From Gemmata massiliana (lineage in GTDB: Bacteria > Planctomycetota > Planctomycetia > Gemmatales > Gemmataceae): a stretch of 64,000 nucleotides of DNA. Where the stretch lies: NCBI RefSeq assembly GCF_901538265.1, contig NZ_LR593886.1, positions 3,617,738 through 3,681,737 of the forward strand, read 5' to 3'. Positions 57,299-64,000 of the stretch are shown here, in pieces; position 1 is the first letter of the stretch, and the number at the start of each line of letters is the position of its first letter. The translations under genes and the position numbers were made by a program. Under the pieces are notes generated by a model. The model saw only the letters and a program-made list of their open reading frames with translations, did no database searches and was not told the origin of the DNA.

Positions 57299-58051
57299 TC
57301 AGACGGTCCCGAGCAGCTCCGCGAGGACGTTCGTTCGGGGGTAACTGTGCCCGAGATGCTGGCGGAAGCCCTCGGCGAAGGCGACGCCCGCGTGCGCGCC
57401 CTGGGCCGCGCCCCACTCGCGCATCGAGTCCACCAGGTTGTCGACCCCGTGGTGCGTCCGGAGCCAGGCGCGCTGGCTCTCGTGGCACTCTAGCATCCGC
57501 GCCTTGTCCCCGATCACCGCGCTGATGTCGACCCGGAACCCCGGGACGATCGGGCGCCCGAAGGCGTCGCTCCCCTCGAGCGGGTCGCAGTAGTACAGGT
57601 GCGGGATGTGTGCGATCGGCGGGTGCAAGTGCCGCCCGTGTAAGAAGTTCGGAATAGGAGCCGCGAACGTCGCGGCGCGCACGATTTTGCTCGTTTGCTC
57701 GTGGTCGAGGTGGTAGTCGTCCGGGCTGTGCGTGAGCACCACTTGCGCCGCGACCGCGTTAATGAGGCGCGTCACTTTTTCGAGCGCGCTCTCGGTGTAG
57801 ATCACACGCAAGTCGCGCTCTTCGAGGCAGTGGTAGGTCGCGCCGATGGTCTCGGCCGCGGCGCGACCCTCCGCGCGCCGGATGCGGGCGATCTCCTCCG
57901 GGCCGTGCTCCGCGGACCCACAGTCGCCGGGCGTCATCGTCGCGACGTGAATCGTCCAGCCGTGTTCTTTCTTCAACCGGACGAGCGTGCCGGCGCAGAG
58001 GAACTCGGCATCATCGGGGTGGGCGAGAACGGCGAGAGCGGTGCGGTTCAT
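57299..58051 (-). CDS. PIG-L/LmbE-family deacetylase
   Basis: The 250-residue protein removes N-acetyl groups from glucosamine-type sugars; relatives include BshB of bacillithiol synthesis and MshB of mycothiol synthesis. The zinc site is AHPDDAE (residues 10-16) with the second part HSPDDYHLDHEQ (about 108-119), whose last His is a ligand. The Asp of AHPDD is the usual general base. There is no signal peptide, so it acts in the cytoplasm. The ATG at 58051 is the family start. It is the last gene after an ABC export operon on the same strand but a hairpin at 58111 separates them, so co-transcription is uncertain. Confidence 0.9.
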   Translation of the reverse strand: MNRTALAVLAHPDDAEFLCAGTLVRLKKEHGWTIHVATMTPGDCGSAEHGPEEIARIRRAEGRAAAETIGATYHCLEERDLRVIYTESALEKVTRLINAVAAQVVLTHSPDDYHLDHEQTSKIVRAATFAAPIPNFLHGRHLHPPIAHIPHLYYCDPLEGSDAFGRPIVPGFRVDISAVIGDKARMLECHESQRAWLRTHHGVDNLVDSMREWGAAQGAHAGVAFAEGFRQHLGHSYPRTNVLAELLGTV

Positions 58052-58110
58052 TGCTTGTCAGTGTGGGCGCGGGTTTAGAAGGAGCAACGAGGGGCTGTTG
58101 TACGAACCGC

Positions 58111-58137
58111 GGGCCGCGGAGGTGTTCCCCGCGGCCC
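58111..58137. terminator. GC-rich hairpin after the 738-residue protein gene
   Basis: GGGCCGCGG (58111-58119) pairs with CCGCGGCCC (58129-58137) around a 9-base loop, and flanking bases extend the stem with a mismatch. It lies downstream of the minus-strand gene at 58195 and upstream of the deacetylase gene. Confidence 0.5.
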
Positions 58138-58194
58138 GGTTGGTGTTGGCTTTTGGCCCCGTTAGAGGGCGCGTTCCGAACGATCGGTCCGCGC

Positions 58195-60411
58195 CTACTG
58201 ACCCGGGATCGGGGGTGGCCCGTTCGGCGGCCCGCCCGGCGGCACCGGGCGGCCCATTGGCCCACCGGGATCGCCGGGGCCGGATGCCGGCTGTTGCGGC
58301 TTCCGTGACACCCCCTGTTTCGAGCGCACGGACTCTTTCATCGTCTCGGACACCCAGGCGATCCGGTCGGGCGCGAGTGAGCCGACGAGCGGCGAGGAGA
58401 AGTCCGCGTCGGCGACGTTCTCAACGACGTACCACTTGATTTCTTCGCGGTTCGCTGTGGCCCACAAGGGGTCAGCGACCGCCACTTGTCCCGGCGCGAG
58501 TGCCTCGGTCTGGAACGGGAGTGTCAGGAACGGGACCACAGCCTGGGCCGCGTGGACCTGTTCGTTGGCCCGCTTGCGCACCCGCTCGTCGTCCTGAACC
58601 AGAAGGCGCAGGTACGCCAACTCGTACTCGGCCGTTTCCTCTTCGGTCCGGTCGGACCGCTCCGGTCGGTGGAAGTCCCGGTTCTCGACGAGCACCTGCT
58701 TCCACAGCCCCAGCCCCTCCTTGTAGAGTCGGATGGCGAGCGGCGGGTTGCTGATCTTCCGGGCCTGTTCCGCCTTCCAGAGGGTCTTCCGGGCTTTAAC
58801 GGTCAGCGGCTTCGCCTCGGCTTGGGCGGCCGCGAGGAAGTACGGGAAGTTCGTGACGCTCCGGCTCGAGCCGTAATTTTCGAGCGCGACTTTTGCGAGG
58901 TACCGCTCGCGGAGAACCGGGTCCGCGAGCTGTTCCGAGGTCGGGTCGTTGGGGACAGACCCGGGGTCGCCGCGCCGGTTCTCCAGGGTTTCTCTCCGCC
59001 CCTGGGCGAAGACGAGGCCGTAGTCCCGCCCGTGGCGCTCCCACATTTCGGCGGCCTTGCGCCACTCTTCTAGCGACCACGCGCGGCCCGTGCCGACGAC
59101 CACGTTCCGGGGTTGGGTCGGGCGGTCGGCGTTGTCCGGGAACCACCACTTCGACGGCTGGTCCCCCGGGTCGTCGATCTGCCACCCCTCCTCGTCGAAC
59201 CACCCTTCCTTTTGCTCCATTTCTGCCTGGTAACTCTGCGCGCGCGGCGCGCCCTGGCGGAAGATGACCATCATCGGGAGCCGCGGGACGCGGTGCTTCG
59301 TCGGGTCGTGGCCGAAGGTGCCGGGGGCCGGCGTGGGGCCGGGGACCGGAACCCCCTGTGCGTCCTTGAGGGCCGGCGGGAGCAGGAGGAGCGAGTAGCT
59401 GAACCAGGCTCGTGCCGCCTTGTACCCGGTGAAGTAGCCCAGCCCGGGCGCGCGGTCGTCGGCGGTGCCGGACGTCGGGTTCGCTTCGTCGGGGCCTTCG
59501 TTGAACTGCGGGGGGAGGGCCGGGAACTGGTTCTCGGTTTCCGCCAAGTCGTCGGTCAGTTCCTTCAGGTAGTTGGGGCGGTATCGGGACGGAACCTCCC
59601 AGTTGGCCTTCAGGAAGTCGATCACCTCCTTGGGCGTGCCGCGGCGGAGCTTCTCCTTCGCGCGCTTGTCCGTGTACCGAAGGTCCTCCCCGCGCAGGCG
59701 CCGGACGAGGTGCGGGTGCTTCTCGCAGAATTCCTGGAACTTCGCGACGTCGATCTTCCCGGTCGCCGGGTCCTCGAACTGCTTGGGGTTCCGCTGGCTC
59801 GGCGGGATGCAACTCAGGTCGAACAGGCACCGCAGCGTTTCCACCTGGTCGGACACGCCGAACTTGTTCTGGTAGTAGAACGCGATCTGGTACCGGATGT
59901 CGGGGGACCGCTTGTTGTGGCGCTCGCCCTCCGCGAGCAACTGGATACCGCGGACGATGTAGAAGTACATGTCGCCGCTGCCGTGCATCTCGACCGACAC
60001 GTTGTACGCGATGTTCCAGCTCTGGAAGATCCACGGCGTAATGAAGTTCGGTTGCAGCTTGGTCACCATCATGACCCGCTGCTCGAACTCGTGGAAGTCG
60101 TTGCGCTTCTGCTTGTCGATGGCCGAGAGCCACAGCGCGGTGACCGCGAGCCCGCGGCTGCCCGTGAGAGTAAGCCGCAACGCGCTGCCCGTGATCTCGG
60201 CTTCGCCCTCCTGCGGGTCGAGTTCCCACACCTCGAGGTTCCGCGCCTGGCTCTGGATCGTGTGGTTCGCGGCCCACCGGAACGGCCCGCTCGACCCGCT
60301 CAGCGGGACCGGGATCGCGCCCCGCCAGATCATGCTGAGAGTGAACAGCACGAGGATCGCGCCGAGGTAGGTCGCCTTGCGGACGATCGCGGCTCGTTGC
60401 AGGGGGTTCAT
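58195..60411 (-). CDS. Membrane-anchored protein of unknown function, part of the ABC operon
   Basis: The 738-residue protein has one N-terminal membrane segment (about 12-30, ATYLGAILVLFTLSMIW) and a large soluble part that probably lies outside the cytoplasm. Residues 50-200 are helical with TPR-like spacing (FEQRVMMVTKLQPNFITPWI, NIAYNVSVEMHGSGDMYFYI). The middle is rich in Pro, Arg and Trp; the C terminus is Gly/Pro-rich (PGDPGGPMGRPVPPGGPPNG). I recall homologues only in planctomycetes and know no function. It follows the permease gene by 84 bases on the same strand, so it is likely the exported or accessory component of the transporter. The ATG at 60411 is the only plausible start. Confidence 0.65.
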   Translation of the reverse strand: MNPLQRAAIVRKATYLGAILVLFTLSMIWRGAIPVPLSGSSGPFRWAANHTIQSQARNLEVWELDPQEGEAEITGSALRLTLTGSRGLAVTALWLSAIDKQKRNDFHEFEQRVMMVTKLQPNFITPWIFQSWNIAYNVSVEMHGSGDMYFYIVRGIQLLAEGERHNKRSPDIRYQIAFYYQNKFGVSDQVETLRCLFDLSCIPPSQRNPKQFEDPATGKIDVAKFQEFCEKHPHLVRRLRGEDLRYTDKRAKEKLRRGTPKEVIDFLKANWEVPSRYRPNYLKELTDDLAETENQFPALPPQFNEGPDEANPTSGTADDRAPGLGYFTGYKAARAWFSYSLLLLPPALKDAQGVPVPGPTPAPGTFGHDPTKHRVPRLPMMVIFRQGAPRAQSYQAEMEQKEGWFDEEGWQIDDPGDQPSKWWFPDNADRPTQPRNVVVGTGRAWSLEEWRKAAEMWERHGRDYGLVFAQGRRETLENRRGDPGSVPNDPTSEQLADPVLRERYLAKVALENYGSSRSVTNFPYFLAAAQAEAKPLTVKARKTLWKAEQARKISNPPLAIRLYKEGLGLWKQVLVENRDFHRPERSDRTEEETAEYELAYLRLLVQDDERVRKRANEQVHAAQAVVPFLTLPFQTEALAPGQVAVADPLWATANREEIKWYVVENVADADFSSPLVGSLAPDRIAWVSETMKESVRSKQGVSRKPQQPASGPGDPGGPMGRPVPPGGPPNGPPPIPGQ

Positions 60412-60454
60412 AGTCGTGTTCGGTGCTCGGTGTTCGGTGTTCGGAACCCAGGTC

Positions 60455-60485
60455 CGCGCCCGGCTCTCACTTGGGGCCGGGCGCG
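60455..60485. terminator. Hairpin between permease and the 738-residue protein gene
   Basis: CGCGCCCGGC (60455-60464) pairs perfectly with GCCGGGCGCG (60476-60485). Next to it, 60417-60443 holds about three copies of a 9-base direct repeat (GTGTTCGGT type). The stem lies within the operon and may attenuate or stabilise the message rather than end it. Confidence 0.5.
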
Positions 60486-60495
60486 GGGCGCGGCC

Positions 60496-62775
60496 TTACG
60501 CAGCAACTTCACGGGACTTCATGAGGTAGTACGCCACGATCAGCCAGGGGATCAGGTACCCGAAGGTGACCAGCACGTTCACCACGAGGTACTCGGTGTT
60601 GATGTTGAACCCCTCGGAGACGAAGTGCCCCCAACTGAACGAGTCGATGTCCGGGATCACGTTCTGGATCCGGCGGAAGACCCACGCGGCGAACCTGTCC
60701 CCGAGCAGGAGCGTGCGAGTGTAGGCCGTGTCGGACGCGGGGGTCGTGGACTGTTCCGCCTTCACGATCTGCGACATACTCTGGAACGGGCCGCCGATGT
60801 TCCGCCCGGTAGCCAAGTCGCTCAAGTGGTCCGTGAAGAACCCGGTGATGTAGATGAGCGCGGTCCCCAGGAACGCGAGGATGCCGCTCAAGTACGTGCT
60901 CAGGGCGGTCGCGATCCCGATCACGAAGCACAGCCGGCACCACAGTCCGACCGCGCCCTTGAAGAAGTTGACCGCGTAAGGCAGTTCGGGGAGGAGCACG
61001 TACAGGTCCGGCTCGGCCATGCCGAGCAACTGCCCCTCGCTCTCGCACTTCACCTGAATCGTGAGGCGCGGGAGCGGGTCGCCCTTTTCGTCCTTGCCCG
61101 GCGGGGTCTTCGGGTTGTTCGCGTTGCGGAACAGCCCGGCGGGAACCTCGATCCCCATGACGGCGTAGTCGAAGACCGGCTTGCCCTTGTACTCGAAGAA
61201 CCCGAACTCCTCGGCGAGTTCGTTTACCTTGGCCCACGCCGGGTCGCCGGGCTGGGCGCGGTCGATCTGGAACCCCTGGCGCCGGAACTCTTCGGCGCGG
61301 GCCAGGTACTGGTCCCGCCGGGCCGTGTCCACCCATTGCCACTCGGCCCCCTCGTCCTTGGTCGGCTGGCGCAGCGGGGCGTTCTGCGTGACGAGCGTGA
61401 AGTTGACCATCACGCCCTTGTCCTGCTCGCCCTTGGTCATGCGGAACACGTCAAAGGTGAACTCGACGGGCACCTTGTCGCCCTCGGGGCGCTCCATCTC
61501 GCCGGGCACGCTCGTGAACTTCCAGATGGCCCGCTGCGGCGACTTCTCGTGCCCGGCGATGTACCGGCGGTAGTCGAACTCGCGGCCCACGTTGGTGCCC
61601 TCGAAGTCCTTTTTCTCCTGCCGGTCCTCGGCCCGCAGGCTCTTGAACTCGAGCTTCCCGCGGTGCGGCACGCGGGCCTTGTACGTCTCCTCGCGGGCCT
61701 TCTCCGAGATCGCCGTGTTGGTGATGAGCACCACGCTCACGCCAGTCAGCGCGAGGAGCGCGAGTGTCATGAGGGCGGTGTACCCGATGAACCGGCCCAG
61801 CACGATCTCGAGGCGCTCGACCGGCTTCGACACGACGGTGAAGATGTTCAGGTTCTTGATGTCGTTGGGGATGCCGAACGCCGCGAGCAGCGCGGCGGGG
61901 AACAGGATCAGGACGCTCATGACAGCCGTGAGCAGCGCGGTCGTGGTGCGCAACTCGTCGGCCGGCTTGATCTGCACGAACCACTGGGCCGGGAACAGGA
62001 ACGGGAGCAGCACGATGAGGAACACCCAGAGCAACTGGCTCCGGACGGCCTCCTTGAAACTCAGTTTCGCGATGGCCCACACCGGGCCTTCCGCCTCGAA
62101 AAGCATGAGTAGCGCGAGGGCCGCGAGGAACACGCCCGCGCCCACGGCGAGGAGCCACGTCCAGATGGCCGTGAGCCGCGGAACCCCGAAGGCAAACAGG
62201 ATCACGCCGATCAGCGCGTATGTGCCGAGCGCACCGGCCAGGGCGATCACACGGTTCCGGGTGAGCAACTCGCTCGCGTAGGCGTTGAGAGAGCCCCAGA
62301 ACCGGATCGCCCCCGAAGCGTTGAACGAGACGTTGCGCCGGAGCGTCTTAAAGAGATCCCGGGCGAACGGCTCACCCAACCCGAGCAGCGCGAACAACCC
62401 CGCGATCATCATGACCATTGGTTGCAGTTCGCGGTGCCAGGTCGGGGGCTCGGCCCGGACCGCTTCGCCCGTGGTCGGGATCGGCGCCACGGGCTGGGCC
62501 CCGCGGTTCAGGAACATCAGCACGAGCAGGACCACGTAGCAGACGAGGCTGATGGCGCCCATCAGCAGCATCCACTTGGACACCGGCACGCGGAGCCGCT
62601 CGGACTCGGACTTGTCCGTTGGGGTGCTCAGGGCGTAGATGAGGTACACGACCAAACCGATGGCCGCGAACCCGCCCGCGTCCTGGAGCCACGCCTGGAG
62701 CAGCCCCGTCACCTGTGCGTACCCGTAGGGGTCGCCCCGGTCCAGTTGCAGAATCCCGAACAGCGCCGACGACAT
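60496..62775 (-). CDS. ABC-2-type permease with a large extracytoplasmic domain
   Basis: The 759-residue protein has about 11 hydrophobic segments. Several lie in the first 300 residues, one near 350-375, and the last few near 630-665 and 730-755 (VLVTFGYLIPWLIVAYYLM). A large soluble domain (about 385-610) with many charged residues separates them. The order resembles Gld/NosY-type ABC-2 permeases with an enlarged periplasmic loop. The ATG at 62775 (MSSALFGILQ) is preferred to 62844, whose extension is very basic. The gene lies 170 bases behind the ATPase gene. Together they probably export a protein, lipid or polysaccharide; the substrate is unknown. Confidence 0.78.
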   Translation of the reverse strand: MSSALFGILQLDRGDPYGYAQVTGLLQAWLQDAGGFAAIGLVVYLIYALSTPTDKSESERLRVPVSKWMLLMGAISLVCYVVLLVLMFLNRGAQPVAPIPTTGEAVRAEPPTWHRELQPMVMMIAGLFALLGLGEPFARDLFKTLRRNVSFNASGAIRFWGSLNAYASELLTRNRVIALAGALGTYALIGVILFAFGVPRLTAIWTWLLAVGAGVFLAALALLMLFEAEGPVWAIAKLSFKEAVRSQLLWVFLIVLLPFLFPAQWFVQIKPADELRTTTALLTAVMSVLILFPAALLAAFGIPNDIKNLNIFTVVSKPVERLEIVLGRFIGYTALMTLALLALTGVSVVLITNTAISEKAREETYKARVPHRGKLEFKSLRAEDRQEKKDFEGTNVGREFDYRRYIAGHEKSPQRAIWKFTSVPGEMERPEGDKVPVEFTFDVFRMTKGEQDKGVMVNFTLVTQNAPLRQPTKDEGAEWQWVDTARRDQYLARAEEFRRQGFQIDRAQPGDPAWAKVNELAEEFGFFEYKGKPVFDYAVMGIEVPAGLFRNANNPKTPPGKDEKGDPLPRLTIQVKCESEGQLLGMAEPDLYVLLPELPYAVNFFKGAVGLWCRLCFVIGIATALSTYLSGILAFLGTALIYITGFFTDHLSDLATGRNIGGPFQSMSQIVKAEQSTTPASDTAYTRTLLLGDRFAAWVFRRIQNVIPDIDSFSWGHFVSEGFNINTEYLVVNVLVTFGYLIPWLIVAYYLMKSREVAA

Positions 62776-62945
62776 CGGGGAGCCCTTGAGAACCCTGTGG
62801 GGGGACCAGCGACTGCGCCGCTGGCGAGTACCGGTGGCCCTCATGACTCATGAAGGGGCCAAAAGAGCATGAATCTGAAACAACAGGTGCGCGTCACGCG
62901 GCCCTGCGACCGCTCACGGACACGTTTCCGACCCCGAACCGGGGA

Positions 62946-63971
62946 CTATCGCTTTTTCTTGTTCTTCTTGCCCTGATTTTGTTGCTGCTGTTGCGCGGGC
63001 GGGGAAGCCGGGGGCGCAGCGGGGGCGGTTGTGGCCGCGACCGGCGCCGAGCTCGGGGGAACCGCGGTGCTGCGGGTCGCCTCTTCGGGCGGCAGGTAGC
63101 GCCGACCCGGGCGGGCGCGCGATTCCTCAATGACCCGCAGGAACAGTTCTTCAAGCGTGCTGGACGGGTGCCCGACCGTTTCGATCGAGCCGCCGTGCTT
63201 CTTGAACACGGCTTCCAGGTCCGCCTTCAGTTCCGGCGACTCCTTGACCCCGCTGGCACGGACTTCGAGCCGTAGCGCGTCCTCGACGAGCGTGGACACT
63301 TTGCCGAGCGTCTGGAGGTCGCCGTTGTACAAAATGGCGATGCGCCCGCACACGTCCTGTACGTCTTCGAGGCGGTGCGAACACATCAGGACGGTTTTAC
63401 CCCGGGCCTTCAGGTCGAGGATGAGGTCTTTCATCCACCGCGTACCGAGCGGGTCGAGGCCGGACGTCGGTTCGTCGAGGATCACGAGTTCCGGGTCGTT
63501 GATGAGCGCCTGGGCCAGCCCGATGCGCTGCCGCATGCCCTTCGAGTATTCCTTCAGGATGCGCTTCTTGTCGGCCCCCAGCCCGACGCGCTCGATGAGT
63601 TCGGCCGCCCGGCGCTTGCGGGTGTCCGGGTCGATGTTGAAGAGCCGGCCGTAGAAGTCGAGCGTTTCTTCGGCGTTGAGGAACCGGTACAGGTAGGACT
63701 CTTCCGGCAGGTAGCCGATGCGCTCGTTCTTTTCGACCTTGGCGGCCGGTTCGCCGAACACGAAGGCGTCGCCGCTCGTGGGGAACAGGAGGCCGAGGAG
63801 CAGTTTGATGGTGGTGGTTTTGCCGGACCCGTTGGGTCCGAGGAGGCCGAAGATTTCGCCCTTGTGGATTTTGAGGTCGAGGGCGTTGAGCGCGGTCTTT
63901 TTCTTGCGACCCCAGAAGTCGCGGTACACTTTCGTCAGGCTGCGGGTCTCGACGACAACGTCTTCGGCCAT
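62946..63971 (-). CDS. ABC transporter ATP-binding protein
   Basis: The 341-residue ATPase has Walker A GPNGSGKT (45-52), Q/E-loop near YLPEESYLY (about 87-95), signature YSKGMRQRI (142-150), Walker [13 protein letters not shown] and the switch His in MCSHRLEDV (about 192-200). It is of the ABC-2 export class (CcmA/NatA/Gld). Residues from about 285 form a Pro/Ala/Gln-rich tail that ends [15 protein letters not shown], unusual for the family and possibly disordered. The ATG at 63971 has GGAGA about eight bases upstream. It heads the operon with the permease at 60496 and the anchored protein at 58195. The region upstream is cut by the window edge. Confidence 0.93.
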   Translation of the reverse strand: MAEDVVVETRSLTKVYRDFWGRKKKTALNALDLKIHKGEIFGLLGPNGSGKTTTIKLLLGLLFPTSGDAFVFGEPAAKVEKNERIGYLPEESYLYRFLNAEETLDFYGRLFNIDPDTRKRRAAELIERVGLGADKKRILKEYSKGMRQRIGLAQALINDPELVILDEPTSGLDPLGTRWMKDLILDLKARGKTVLMCSHRLEDVQDVCGRIAILYNGDLQTLGKVSTLVEDALRLEVRASGVKESPELKADLEAVFKKHGGSIETVGHPSSTLEELFLRVIEESRARPGRRYLPPEEATRSTAVPPSSAPVAATTAPAAPPASPPAQQQQQNQGKKNKKKR

Positions 63972-64000
63972 TAGGCGGTCTCCGGGGGCCGGCCAATTAA

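Noticed and set aside
60417-60443. Short direct repeat of about nine bases between permease and anchored protein genes
   Set aside because: Only about three copies and probably slippage; too short to call a functional repeat.
59113-62112. A 999-codon open frame on the plus strand
   Set aside because: It is antisense to the 738-residue protein and permease genes and has the same artificial Arg/His/Val-rich composition.

Overview
The window is about 64 kb of GC-rich bacterial chromosome from a planctomycete, most likely a Gemmata relative (Gemmataceae). The 16S rRNA gene carries exact target sites for the Planctomycetes probes PLA46 (19009-19026) and EUB338-II (19272-19289). The protein content agrees: a DUF1501 Tat-exported protein, a TIGR03067-like domain, three sigma factors fused to membrane and extracytoplasmic domains, and three members of a Gemmata-type paralogous family of unknown function. 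A KdsA homologue argues for Kdo-containing lipopolysaccharide. All names rest on reading motifs by eye; no database search was run.

Left part (1-14.6 kb): a membrane protein; a paralogue-family gene behind a purine-rich hairpin repeat; two large hybrid histidine kinases that converge on one shared CTAG stop; a Tat-exported oxalate decarboxylase-like bicupin; a di-haem cytochrome c peroxidase; a lone receiver protein divergent from an NtrC-type sigma-54 activator; a small acidic protein; and a SET-domain protein.

Centre (14.6-20.6 kb): an rRNA locus in the unusual order 23S-5S-16S, all on the plus strand, without spacer tRNAs. A boxA-like GATCTTTGACAA and a long processing stem precede both the 23S and the 16S gene. 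The only clear intrinsic terminator lies after the 16S gene, so one transcript in permuted order is likely but not proven.

Middle part (20.7-37.6 kb): an ArsB/SLC13-type transporter; a sigma factor-WD40 fusion; a DUF2314-like protein; a second paralogue-family gene; a second membrane-anchored sigma factor; an RsuA/RluB pseudouridine synthase; PyrK; a TPR protein; an ExeA-like AAA ATPase followed by a degenerate CpsD-like P-loop protein (a pair that recalls exopolysaccharide/exosortase loci); a third sigma fusion that ends in a pseudopilin (GspG)-like and a TIGR03067-like domain; and an exported TlpA-type thioredoxin.

Right part (37.6-64 kb): an NtrC-type two-component pair; kdsA; a large probable lipoprotein; an ATP-grasp enzyme; a DUF1501 protein coupled to the third paralogue-family gene; a fumarylacetoacetase-family protein; glycerol-3-phosphate dehydrogenase; a Lys/Pro-rich protein; a thioredoxin-like protein; FtsH; a Tex homologue with a Pro/Ala-rich insertion inside its YqgF domain; a PIG-L deacetylase; and an ABC export operon (ATPase, permease, 738-residue partner). 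Gene ends are often marked by perfect inverted repeats, and several intergenic regions hold long imperfect palindromes that look like small mobile elements.
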